Positions 25,133 through 33,675 of a stretch of 64,000 nt of DNA are shown here, in pieces. Numbering within the stretch: the first letter of the stretch is position 1; every line of letters starts with the position of its first letter. The stretch comes from Nitrospinota bacterium (lineage in GTDB: Bacteria > Nitrospinota > Nitrospinia > Nitrospinales > VA-1). The stretch is from positions 44,500-108,499 of the forward strand of contig JAQCGX010000006.1 of assembly GCA_027619975.1 (NCBI GenBank). Direction: 5' to 3'. A program made the translations under genes and the position numbers. The notes under the pieces are model-generated. The model was not told the DNA's origin and ran no database searches. It saw only the letters and a program-made list of their open reading frames with translations.

Positions 25133-26848
25133 ATGACTGCGACCCAGAGTATCTCTCATTCTATAGAAAATAATCCAGTGGTGCGACCCTTGAAGGTGCT
25201 TCTGGTGTATCCGAGCACTACGGATGTCGCGTTGGCCAACCTGGGGTTTCAGAGGGTCCACGCCCTTTTAAACCAGATCGACGGCGTCGATTGCGATCGC
25301 TTCAGTCTGCCTGTCGGCTGGCGCCCGGAGATTGAAAGCCTGAAACCGCAGGAATTGCTGTCGCATGAATGGGGTTTTAAGCCCGAAGAGTTCGACATGA
25401 TCGCCTTCTCGATCTCCTTTGAGCCGGATTATCTGCATACCGCCGCCCTGTTGAAATATTTTAACATCCCGCTGGAGCGCGAGCAGAGAGGGTCTCGCCA
25501 TCCCCTGATCCTGGCTGGAGGATCGGCAGTTTTTATCAATCCCGAACCGTTGGCCGATATTGTCGATGTCTTTTTTATCGGCGAGGGTGAAGGTCTTGCG
25601 CAACAATTTTTTAAACTTTATGTAGATAATGAATGGCAGGATTCCCGCGAATTGCTCTTGGAGGCCGCGCGTCAGCCTGGAATTTATGTTCCCCAGTTTT
25701 ATCAGCCGCAGTACGAAAGTGGCGAATTTGCCGGGTTTTTAACTGATTCGTCGGTGCCTGCACGGATTGAGAGGCATTGGACGGAAAAAACCGAGGAGTT
25801 GTGCACCCATTCCGAAATCCACAATGAGGTATCGACCTTCAAGGATATGGCCCTGATGGAAGTGACTCGTGGATGCATCTGGGCCTGTCGCTTCTGTACG
25901 GCGGGTTTTATTTATCGTCCGCCCCGGTTGCCCGACTTGAACCTCACTTACCGATCGTTGGAGAATGCTCTGGAAAAAGCCGGAAGTGTGGCCTCGACAA
26001 TTGGCTTAGTGGGGCCTTCCGTGACCGATCATCCCGATTTGATCTCTCTCGCCAAGAAGATCACAGAGCAGGGAAAAAAGCTTTCCTTTTCCTCACTGCG
26101 GATGGAAACGCTGAATGACGAACTGGTGGACTTGATTCTCCAAAGCGGGCAGAAAACGTTGACGGTGGCGGTCGATGGCCCCTCAGAGCGCATGCGCGAT
26201 GTGATCAATAAAGCCGCCACAGATGAATTCATCATTGAAAAATGCCGGTTCCTGACGGAGAAAGGAATTCTGCATTTAAAAATTTATTCCATTATCGGTT
26301 TGCCGGGCGAAGAAGATCAGGATATTGACGATTTCATCACCTTGGTGCAAAACGTCATGGCCGCCTATGTGAGCGCTTGTAGCAAGCGCGGTAACATCGG
26401 CAATGTGACCATCGGTCTCAGCCCTCTGGTTCCCAAGCCGGGCACGCCGTTTCAATGGCACCCGATGGAACGGGTGGCAAGCCTGAAGAAAAAATTTCTT
26501 AAAGTTCGCAAGGCGCTGGGGAAAATCCCTCATCTCAAGACGAGCTTTGGTTCGCCTAATGAGGCTTATCTGCAAACCTATCTTTCGCGTGGCGACCGCC
26601 GTCTTGTGGATTTCTTCAAGTATTACCTGGCGCACAACCACGATTCCAAGGCCGCCTTGAATCAATTCCGTGAACGTGTGGATGCGGCCGTTTACCGTCA
26701 ATTTGAACGCGATGATTGCCTGCCCTGGGACATCGTCGATCACGGATATTTCAATAAATTTCTCTGGCAGGATTACCAGAGAGGACTGCGGCAAAAACAC
26801 ACTCCTGTCTGCGAAACCGCCACCTGCAAAATCTGCGGGATTTGTTGA
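25133..26848 (+). CDS. B12-binding-type radical SAM protein
   Basis: A 571-residue protein. An N-terminal region resembling the cobalamin-binding/Rossmann part (VLLVYPSTTDVALANLGFQRVHALL ... PLILAGGSAVFINPEPLAD) precedes a radical SAM core with the cluster motif CIWACRFC (CxxxCxxC) near residue 247 and GLPGEEDQD further on. It ends in CETATCKICGIC, a cysteine-rich tail that could bind a second metal centre. The arrangement matches the TIGR03960-like family of unknown reaction. AAAGG stands seven bases before the ATG at 25133, which I prefer over the in-frame GTG at 25127. Confidence 0.8.
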   Translation: MTATQSISHSIENNPVVRPLKVLLVYPSTTDVALANLGFQRVHALLNQIDGVDCDRFSLPVGWRPEIESLKPQELLSHEWGFKPEEFDMIAFSISFEPDYLHTAALLKYFNIPLEREQRGSRHPLILAGGSAVFINPEPLADIVDVFFIGEGEGLAQQFFKLYVDNEWQDSRELLLEAARQPGIYVPQFYQPQYESGEFAGFLTDSSVPARIERHWTEKTEELCTHSEIHNEVSTFKDMALMEVTRGCIWACRFCTAGFIYRPPRLPDLNLTYRSLENALEKAGSVASTIGLVGPSVTDHPDLISLAKKITEQGKKLSFSSLRMETLNDELVDLILQSGQKTLTVAVDGPSERMRDVINKAATDEFIIEKCRFLTEKGILHLKIYSIIGLPGEEDQDIDDFITLVQNVMAAYVSACSKRGNIGNVTIGLSPLVPKPGTPFQWHPMERVASLKKKFLKVRKALGKIPHLKTSFGSPNEAYLQTYLSRGDRRLVDFFKYYLAHNHDSKAALNQFRERVDAAVYRQFERDDCLPWDIVDHGYFNKFLWQDYQRGLRQKHTPVCETATCKICGIC

Positions 26849-27069
26849 CCCGTTAAGCGGGAGGAAAAGCGGGGCTAACAGGTTGCAATATTCTTTTCAT
26901 TGTTTTTATAGCCCGTATGGGCGTTCTTTGCTCGCGATGGCGGGCAAATGATCTCCTTGCAAAGCGGAGACCGGTCGACTACAAACTTATCGAACGTTAA
27001 TATTGGGTCCAGCGCTTCGTTGGTCGCCCGTAAACACACGACCCAGCACTCAGGCTGGCCGGCGAGATT

Positions 27070-27957
27070 TTGAATAAGACTTCTTTCAATATTGAAAAAA
27101 TGCATAAGTTGCCTCCCGATGATCGGTTTTTCGATCTGAACGAGGTCTGGTGTTTTTTCAACCGCCGGGTGATCCGCGTTTTATATCCCTTACCCGTTAC
27201 CGCCAATCAGATCACTTTTCTGTCCTTGCTGATGGGGCTTCTGGCGGCGGGGTTTTATCTGTCGGACTTCAAGTATGGATTGATCTGGGCGGCGGCTTTT
27301 CTCTATGTAAAAATTTTCCTCGACAATGTAGATGGCAACCTGGCCAGGATTCGCGGCGAAGTGTCCCGATTGGGGCGGTTTTTCGATTCGCTCACCGACT
27401 TTGTGGTGACGTTTGCGGTTTATGCGGCGATCACCTTTCGTTTGGTGCAGGAGACACAGGACCCGTTTTTCTGGACCCTCGGCATTTTTTCCCTCTTGAG
27501 TGGTCTATTGCATTGTTCGTATTTTGTGTTTTATCTGGTCAATTATACCTCGATGGTGGGGGCTTATAAGATGAACCGGGTGCGGGAGGACATTACGGAT
27601 GAGGATCGACAGGCGGATTCCCGCGGGGAATCTCCCGACCCCGGCTTAGGGATGCAACGCCTGCATGTGTGGCTTTACGGGTGGCAGGATCGTTCTGTCG
27701 AAATGCTGGACGGGGTCAGTCAGAAACTGGCGGAGGTTACAAAGAAGGCGGGCGATCAAAAAAACTGGTATCTGGACAAGCGGTTTTTGGCCTGGGTCAG
27801 TCCGTTGTGCTTATGCACCAATAATATGATCCTTGTGGTGTTTTCCTTGCTGGATCGGTTGGAGACGGGGTTATGGGTGGTTCTCATCCTGGGAAACGCT
27901 TATCTGCTGGCTATTCAGTTCTGGAAAATCAGGCATCACCCGTTTAAAACTTCATGA
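27070..27957 (+). CDS. CDP-alcohol phosphatidyltransferase family protein
   Basis: Integral membrane enzyme of 295 residues that transfers a phospho-group from a CDP-linked donor to an alcohol. The full signature D-x2-D-G-x2-A-R-x8-G-x3-D-x3-D is present in DNVDGNLARIRGEVSRLGRF plus FDSLTD. Six membrane helices can be counted. A loop of about 80 polar residues (about 170-235, VREDITDEDRQADSRGESPD) is unusual for the family. The acceptor alcohol is not predictable. The start is uncertain: TTG at 27070 gives the longest form, ATG at 27100 begins MHKLPPDD; neither has a clear Shine-Dalgarno sequence. Confidence 0.85.
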   Translation: MNKTSFNIEKMHKLPPDDRFFDLNEVWCFFNRRVIRVLYPLPVTANQITFLSLLMGLLAAGFYLSDFKYGLIWAAAFLYVKIFLDNVDGNLARIRGEVSRLGRFFDSLTDFVVTFAVYAAITFRLVQETQDPFFWTLGIFSLLSGLLHCSYFVFYLVNYTSMVGAYKMNRVREDITDEDRQADSRGESPDPGLGMQRLHVWLYGWQDRSVEMLDGVSQKLAEVTKKAGDQKNWYLDKRFLAWVSPLCLCTNNMILVVFSLLDRLETGLWVVLILGNAYLLAIQFWKIRHHPFKTS

Positions 27958-27977
27958 CCAAAACTTTGGCAGAGTAA

Positions 27978-28058
27978 TGGGCAACCCTGCTACAAGCGGA
28001 CGAGGACTCCGACAAGGATTTTTTTTAAAGCCGTAGCAAGTTGCGGGGAGTAAAACTC
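27978..28058 (-). repeat. dispersed two-hairpin repeat, copy A
   Basis: Read on the minus strand this contains CCCCGCAACTTGCTACGGC and, after an A-rich spacer, TTGTCGGAGTCCTCGTCCGC. The same order with similar sequence recurs at 62729-62809 on the plus strand. It lies between convergent genes and could end both transcripts. Confidence 0.7.
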
Positions 28059-28069
28059 ACTGGTGGGAT

Positions 28070-28762
28070 TCAATTCAGATTGAAATCGGTGTCCGGCCTT
28101 ATTTGCATTCTGGAGAGGTTCATCAAGTCGACTTTAATTTTTATTGCCGAATGAATGGCATCGACCCGGCGGAGGACGTTCTGTTCTTCAAGTAGTTTTT
28201 GTTTTTGCTCCACGGTCAGGTTCAACCGGTAAGCCAATTGGTCGACCAGATGGCTCAGGGTTTTGCAGTCATCCAATTGCAGGTCTTTTTTAAATCTTTC
28301 CCCAGAGGGCAGCAGGCGCAGGTATCGATAGCAATGTTCTATCAATTTTTCCTTTGCCGGATTGTTGGAGGCATCCAGAACCTGGTCGTTGATTTCTTGC
28401 AGGGGTTCAATTTTTGCCCGGCGATAGAGTTTCCCATCAAACTCCTGCACGATCCGAAACCGATTCAGTCCCTTGAGGACCATATTGTATTTTCCTTCTT
28501 CCAGGAGCACGTGGTTTTCGATTTCTCCGACACAACCTACGGAAGCAATGGGGGGTGCGGCATAATAACTTTCCTCCCATCCCGGTTGCAGGAGAACCAT
28601 GCCGATTTTTTGTTTGCCTTCCAGGGCATCGGCAATCATCTGACGGTAGCGGGGCTCAAAAATATGCAGCGGTAAACGGGTATTTGGATAAAATACAGTT
28701 GCAGGCAGAGGAAACAGGGGAATAAGGTCCTTGTGCTCTGTCGAGTTATTTTCGGTTTCCAT
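28070..28762 (-). CDS. LON N-terminal (substrate-binding) domain protein
   Basis: A 230-residue cytoplasmic protein consisting of the LON substrate-recognition domain only, with no AAA+ or protease part. Seen are LIPLFPLPATVFYPNTRLPLHIFE split over the family start, RYRQMIADAL, and GCVGEIENH. The C-terminal helical half (about 120-210) corresponds to the helical bundle of Lon N-domains. Such stand-alone proteins are widespread and poorly understood; they may present substrates or sense unfolded proteins. Convergent with the phosphatidyltransferase gene. Confidence 0.85.
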   Translation of the reverse strand: METENNSTEHKDLIPLFPLPATVFYPNTRLPLHIFEPRYRQMIADALEGKQKIGMVLLQPGWEESYYAAPPIASVGCVGEIENHVLLEEGKYNMVLKGLNRFRIVQEFDGKLYRRAKIEPLQEINDQVLDASNNPAKEKLIEHCYRYLRLLPSGERFKKDLQLDDCKTLSHLVDQLAYRLNLTVEQKQKLLEEQNVLRRVDAIHSAIKIKVDLMNLSRMQIRPDTDFNLN

Positions 28763-28969
28763 GGTTAAAATTGTTCTTAATTCATTCCGGCATTAATAGT
28801 AGTATTAAAGTCTTCACGGATTTTTTAAAATCCAAGGCTTGTGTCATCATGAGCCTGACCCGGCCGCTCAAGATAAAACTTTATCGGGCGAATTGCATCT
28901 AAATTTATGTAGACCCTTGATTTTAGGATATTTTTGAGTTCTCCCACTTAATTTTACAGTTGAATCCGA

Positions 28970-30379
28970 ATGACAACCACTCAAGCAGACATTTATTCTG
29001 AAATTAAGGTCTCTCTTTCCCTGGACGGCTTGTATTCGGCAGACGGAAATGGAAGCCCTGGGGAAAATACCTGGCGGATTTCCACCGAACCTTACCTTCT
29101 TTCGGCTGAGGAATTGGGTTTTATCAACCAGCTGGGCGACCATCTCCTCAAATTTTATACGGTTCTCAACCAATTTTATCTCGACAGCGCCAGGGGGAAA
29201 CTTCCGGTATGGATAGCCGAATACCTTGATTTTGGAAAGCCGCCGCATCTGGTGGATTATGGGCGGATGAAACGGTTCAAGAAGGACCTTCCGGGGATCA
29301 TTCGACCTGATCTGATTGTGACGGAGGCTGGATTTTCTGTGACGGAACTCGATTCCGTGCCGGGAGGATTTGGTTTGACAGCCCGCCTGATGTCCCTTTA
29401 CCAGAAAGATGGGGAAAGCATCATTGGCCAGGAAAACGGAGGCATTGCTGAATTATTTTATAAAATGGTTGCAGATGTTTCGGGAGTGCCGAATGCTACT
29501 TTGGGGATCATCGTTTCGGATGAGGCGGAAGACTACCGTCGGGAAATGGTCTACCTTGCGGATCGTCTCAAAGAGAAAGGATTTCCGGTTTATACGGTGC
29601 ATCCCGGCGAGGTCATTTTTAAGGAAAACGGGTTGTTTGTCCAGGATGGGGACGATGACGTCCGCCTGGATGTCGCCTACCGTTTTTATGAGCTGTTCGA
29701 TCTGCAAAATATCCCCAAGTCCGAGCTTTTTTTGTACAGCAATAAAAAGGGCAGGGTCAAAATAACGCCTCCTGTGAAGCCTTTTTTGGAAGAAAAGCTC
29801 AGTATGGCATTGTTTCATCATCCGGTGCTGACTGCTTTGTGGAAAAATGCTTTTGGATCTGAAACCTTTGCCACCCTATCTCATCTAATTCCCAAAACAT
29901 GGGTTCTCGACAATCGTGACATGCCGCCTCACGGCGTCATTCCTGGGTTGACTGTCAGGCAAGCCCCGGTTCAGGGCTGGCAGGAACTGTTTTCCCTGAG
30001 TCAGAAGGAAAGAGAATTTGTAGTCAAACCGTCCGGGTTTTCTCCCGATTCCTGGGGAAGCCGGGGAGTGGTTGTCGGTCACGATGTCTCCAGTGCGGAA
30101 TGGCAGGAAACGCTGGAAAGCCGATTGGCGGAATTTCCGCGCAATCCTTCAGTGTTGCAGGTGTTTCACAAGGGAAAAACAGTCGTGAGTTCTTATTACA
30201 GGCCAGAGACCGGCGAGATGGTGGAAATGAAAAGCCGGGTTCGCCTGACCCCGTATTATTTCGTGGTGAAGGGAAAATCGCATCTGGGTGGAATTCTTGC
30301 TACCTTGTGTCCGCATAATAAGAAGAAAATTCATGGTATGACGGAAGCAATCATGGTTCCTTGTGCGGTAAAAAAATAG
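28970..30379 (+). CDS. ATP-grasp-like protein of unknown function
   Basis: A soluble 469-residue protein. Segments such as LIVTEAGFSVTELDSVPGGFGLTARL, split over the first third, and EREFVVKPSGFSPDSWGSRGVVVG (about 343-366) resemble the nucleotide-binding and glycine-rich parts of circularly permuted ATP-grasp ligases, and LRDVAYRFYEL-like text in the middle fits that group. No substrate can be named. Its stop lies inside the 5' region of the glutaredoxin gene, so the two are probably expressed together, followed by kamA. Confidence 0.5.
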   Translation: MTTTQADIYSEIKVSLSLDGLYSADGNGSPGENTWRISTEPYLLSAEELGFINQLGDHLLKFYTVLNQFYLDSARGKLPVWIAEYLDFGKPPHLVDYGRMKRFKKDLPGIIRPDLIVTEAGFSVTELDSVPGGFGLTARLMSLYQKDGESIIGQENGGIAELFYKMVADVSGVPNATLGIIVSDEAEDYRREMVYLADRLKEKGFPVYTVHPGEVIFKENGLFVQDGDDDVRLDVAYRFYELFDLQNIPKSELFLYSNKKGRVKITPPVKPFLEEKLSMALFHHPVLTALWKNAFGSETFATLSHLIPKTWVLDNRDMPPHGVIPGLTVRQAPVQGWQELFSLSQKEREFVVKPSGFSPDSWGSRGVVVGHDVSSAEWQETLESRLAEFPRNPSVLQVFHKGKTVVSSYYRPETGEMVEMKSRVRLTPYYFVVKGKSHLGGILATLCPHNKKKIHGMTEAIMVPCAVKK

Positions 30380-30408
30380 GCAAAGAAGGGATTCCCATTG
30401 AGTTGCAA

Positions 30409-30657
30409 ATGATTAAACTATACAACATTGATGGCTGTGGTTATTGCGCCATGGTCAGAACAGTTCTTGAGGAACTGAAGCTGCAGTACGAAAAAATAGA
30501 TGTTCCCTGGCCTCAATTCCAGCGGCAGGAAGTCTACCAGGTTTCCGGTCAGTACACGGTTCCTGTGCTCATTGATGGCGAGAAAACTTTTGACGACGAG
30601 TATGAAATCATCGACTATTTGAAGCAAACTTATTCGGTCAAATCACCACAAAAATAA
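30409..30657 (+). CDS. glutaredoxin-like protein
   Basis: An 82-residue thioredoxin-fold protein. The active site CGYC follows the first strand (IKLYNIDGCGYC), and the cis-Pro is in YTVPVLIDG, with DDEYEIIDYL as the final helix. The frame is open back to 30361, but the ATG at 30409 puts the first strand at the N-terminus as usual. It starts 30 bases after the ATP-grasp-like gene stop and is followed nine bases later by kamA. Confidence 0.85.
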   Translation: MIKLYNIDGCGYCAMVRTVLEELKLQYEKIDVPWPQFQRQEVYQVSGQYTVPVLIDGEKTFDDEYEIIDYLKQTYSVKSPQK

Positions 30658-30666
30658 AGGGTCAAC

Positions 30667-31812
30667 ATGGAACAGTGGCAAAAACTCCTGAGCAATAGTG
30701 TTGTTAAGGTCGAAGACCTGCCTTTTCCTATTGATGGATCGGAGGAATACAAAGAAAAACTCAGGAAGGTAGCCAATGTTTTTCCGATTCGGATCAATTC
30801 CTATTTCCTTGACCAAATCAAGGAACAAAACGACCCTTTGTGGAAACAGGTGGTGCCCACATTGGAGGAGTTGGATGACTTTATCAGCGAAGAGGAATTG
30901 CTGGAATCGGACCCTTTGAATGAAGAAGGGGATATGCCGGTTCCGGAACTGGTGCACAGGTACCCGGACCGGGTTTTGTTGATGATTAACAACCATTGCC
31001 CCATCATTTGCCGATTTTGCACACGCAAGCGCAAAATCGGGATGCCCGGAATTGTCACCCGAGAAACCCTGCGTCAAGGGATCGAATACATTCGCAATCA
31101 CCCCGAAATTCGGGATGTGATCCTGTCTGGTGGTGATCCTCTACTGGTTCCCGATAAAGAGCTGGACAGGATTTTGGGCGAACTGCGCTCGATTCCGCAT
31201 TTGGAAATCCTGCGCATCGGCACCCGGGTTCCCGGCACGTTGCCACAGCGAATCACAGAAAATTTATGTTCCATTCTCAAAAAATACCATCCGCTTTATT
31301 TCAACATGCACTTCAACCATCCCGATGAGATCACCCCGGAAGTGGAGAAGGCCTGCAACATGCTGGCCGATATCGGGATTCCTCTCGGCAGTCAGACGGT
31401 TCTTCTGGAAGGCGTCAACGACAATTCCGCAGTGATGCGGGAACTCATGTTGAAGCTGTTAAAAATCAGGGTCAAGCCCTATTATATCTATCAGGCCGAT
31501 ATGACCCTTGGAACCGACCACTTTCGCACCACTGTGGAAAAAGGTCTGGACATCATTAAAGACTTGCAGGGGCACATCTCAGGAATGGGCGTTCCCTATT
31601 TCGTCATCGACACCCCAGGCGGTGGCGGCAAGGTGAGACTGCTTCCCGATATGGTTTTGGAACACAATGAAAAGGAACTGGTTGTAAAAAACTACGAAGG
31701 CAAAGTGTTCCGCTACCCCCAACCCACGCAAAAGACCGCAAAAAAAGAAACGGCATCTTCCGATTCCCAGAAAACGGAATCCCCCGCCGATGTCTGCCAG
31801 CTATCCATCTGA
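30667..31812 (+). CDS. KamA-family radical SAM aminomutase (lysine 2,3-aminomutase-like)
   Basis: A 381-residue radical SAM/PLP enzyme. The cluster motif CPIICRFC (CxxxCxxC) lies near residue 118, with RKR after it; the family segments DVILSGGDPL, RIGTRVPGTLPQRI, NMHFNHPDEI and VPYFVIDTPGGGGKV (PLP-lysine region) follow. KamA makes beta-lysine; the EpmB branch modifies lysine for elongation factor P. I cannot separate these from sequence alone: no epmA or efp lies nearby. AAAGGG stands six bases before the ATG. The last 35 residues are Lys/Ser-rich and unrelated to the fold. Confidence 0.85.
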   Translation: MEQWQKLLSNSVVKVEDLPFPIDGSEEYKEKLRKVANVFPIRINSYFLDQIKEQNDPLWKQVVPTLEELDDFISEEELLESDPLNEEGDMPVPELVHRYPDRVLLMINNHCPIICRFCTRKRKIGMPGIVTRETLRQGIEYIRNHPEIRDVILSGGDPLLVPDKELDRILGELRSIPHLEILRIGTRVPGTLPQRITENLCSILKKYHPLYFNMHFNHPDEITPEVEKACNMLADIGIPLGSQTVLLEGVNDNSAVMRELMLKLLKIRVKPYYIYQADMTLGTDHFRTTVEKGLDIIKDLQGHISGMGVPYFVIDTPGGGGKVRLLPDMVLEHNEKELVVKNYEGKVFRYPQPTQKTAKKETASSDSQKTESPADVCQLSI

Positions 31813-31870
31813 TCTCATACTTTAAGTAACTCATTTAAATATAGTAGGTTACTTAAATCCTGTGGATTTA

Positions 31871-31965
31871 TGTCCAGTGCGGTCCGTCTAAAAATGACGG
31901 GTGAAATCCCCCCAGGCACTTGCTAAACCCCAGCCGGACGCGAAGGGGGTTACCTCTGTAAAATC
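31871..31965 (+). ncRNA. structured fragment resembling the 5' end of a group II intron
   Basis: The segment begins GTGCG (the usual group II intron 5' end) and continues with a CCGTC/GACGG hairpin, GGTGAAATCCCCCC, and an AACCCC ... GGGGGTT stem. This is the order expected for the start of domain I. No reverse-transcriptase gene, domain V or 3' end follows. Recognition is from pattern memory only; another structured RNA leader upstream of the secretin gene is possible. Confidence 0.3.
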
Positions 31966-32041
31966 AATAATTTATTGGACTTACACCCGGTTTCGCGTTA
32001 TATTAAATTCAGATAACTTTATTATAATTTCTATTAATTCA

Positions 32042-33667
32042 ATGAGATTCATGGGCTTCCAATCCTGTCCAGTCAATCTAAAACACTGGGTCGTCCTTTT
32101 TTCCGTATTGATTGCTTCCTGTGCTTCGCAGGAGGGGCTACGGGAAGAAAATGCCGAGCCTCGTCTTGAAAACCTGGTGGAAGTTCAGCCAGCGCCATCC
32201 TCCCGACCACTCAAAGCCAAAGAGGATAAGGTTCTGCTGGAATTAACGCTTTCTCAAACGGAGCTGGTTCCCAAAAAGCCGCGCGACAAAGGACCGCGAT
32301 TTTCGTTGTCCGCTGAAGAGGCGGATGTCAAAACCATCTTGTTCTCCATTTCCAGGGAGATCGATCAAAACATCATGATCGACCCTGTCATCTCCAAAAA
32401 AGTGACCTTGAACCTTAAAGAGGTGACCTTGAAGGAAATGCTGGATCATGTGCTTCTTCCTTTGAATTTAATGTATGAAGTGGATGAAAAGTTTATTCGG
32501 GTGGTTCCGCTGGAAATGCAGACCCGGATATTTCGTTTGAACTATCTTATTTCCAAACGGGAAAGTTTGGGCAATTTGCAGGCTTCTTTGGGGTCTGGAA
32601 CCTATGAGGCCCGGCAACTGGGAGTGCGTGCTTCCAGCCAGGTTATTTCCTCGGAAGAAACCGACCTGTGGCAAGAGATTGCCCTGGGACTACAGAAAAT
32701 GGTTGCTGACGAGCGACCTGAAAAAACGTTCGAAACTTCGCCGCCGATGGGCGAGCAATCTGCAGGCAGAGCCTGGTTTTCAGTTAACAAACAGGCCGGG
32801 GTGCTGGTCGTAAAAGCCTTCCCTGAGGTTTTGCTGCAAGTGGCAGAGTTTTTGGAAGAGGTGGAAGGTTCTGTTCAGCGCCAGGTACTCATTCAGGCCC
32901 GAATCATAAAGGTGGCGCTCAAGGATGAATTTCCTCGGGGAATTGATTGGAACCAGTTAACTTCACTCAATGCGTCCGAGCTAAAAGCAGGCCCTGCATC
33001 TGATTCTCGCGGATACTTATATGGAAATCATGAGGAGCGGGTGGATGAAATGCTGGAAGCGCTCGCTTTGCAAGGAGATGTTAGTGTCCTGGCCAGTCCC
33101 CAGATTACCGCTTTGAACAATCAACGGGCGGTCATTCGCGTGGGAACCGAAGATACGATTTTTGTCCCGAGCCCAGCGCAGTCTATCGCCGAAGGCGAGG
33201 CCGCCTATATTTCACGGCCGATCACTCTGGGCGTCGTCCTCGATGTCGTTCCGCAGATAAACGTCAATGGCAACGTGATCATGAGTGTCCATGCCAACGT
33301 CAGCAAAAAAGCGGGTGAGAGAGTTTCCCCCGACGGATTGAACCGAGTGCCGGTTGTCGATATTCGGGAATCCAACAATGTTGTGATGGCACGCAATGGC
33401 CAGACCGTTGTTATCGGCGGGTTGCTGGGAAGGGTGAAAGAACCCAGAGAAACGTCTACTGCCCTGGAACAGATTCCCCTCTTCGGGGAAATGTTTCACG
33501 AAGATTTGACGACTTATGAAAAATCTGAACTGCTGATACTTTTAACCCCCCAGATCATGGTTGGGGATGCGATTGATGATCGCTTACGCATTGAGGAGAA
33601 ACGATTGCAGCGATTCGGGGTGACCCGGCAGTCGCATAAAATGAAAACCTCTTTGGAAGGAAAGTAA
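32042..33667 (+). CDS. secretin, MshL/PilQ-like outer-membrane lipoprotein
   Basis: Outer-membrane channel of type II secretion or type IV pilus systems, 541 residues from the ATG at 32042. The lipobox LIASC places the lipidated Cys at residue 27. A secretin/TonB short N-domain (about 90-160, ADVKTILFSISREIDQNIMI) precedes one N-type domain and the secretin barrel domain, which carries VLASPQITALNNQRAVIRVG, LGVVLDVVPQI and NGQTVVIGGLL. It is shorter than GspD and closest in layout to MshL. The frame is open to 31901, but that extension crosses the structured fragment. Followed by an ExeA/MshM-like ATPase and a TPR protein. Confidence 0.85.
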   Translation: MRFMGFQSCPVNLKHWVVLFSVLIASCASQEGLREENAEPRLENLVEVQPAPSSRPLKAKEDKVLLELTLSQTELVPKKPRDKGPRFSLSAEEADVKTILFSISREIDQNIMIDPVISKKVTLNLKEVTLKEMLDHVLLPLNLMYEVDEKFIRVVPLEMQTRIFRLNYLISKRESLGNLQASLGSGTYEARQLGVRASSQVISSEETDLWQEIALGLQKMVADERPEKTFETSPPMGEQSAGRAWFSVNKQAGVLVVKAFPEVLLQVAEFLEEVEGSVQRQVLIQARIIKVALKDEFPRGIDWNQLTSLNASELKAGPASDSRGYLYGNHEERVDEMLEALALQGDVSVLASPQITALNNQRAVIRVGTEDTIFVPSPAQSIAEGEAAYISRPITLGVVLDVVPQINVNGNVIMSVHANVSKKAGERVSPDGLNRVPVVDIRESNNVVMARNGQTVVIGGLLGRVKEPRETSTALEQIPLFGEMFHEDLTTYEKSELLILLTPQIMVGDAIDDRLRIEEKRLQRFGVTRQSHKMKTSLEGK

Positions 33668-33675
33668 ATCAGGTC

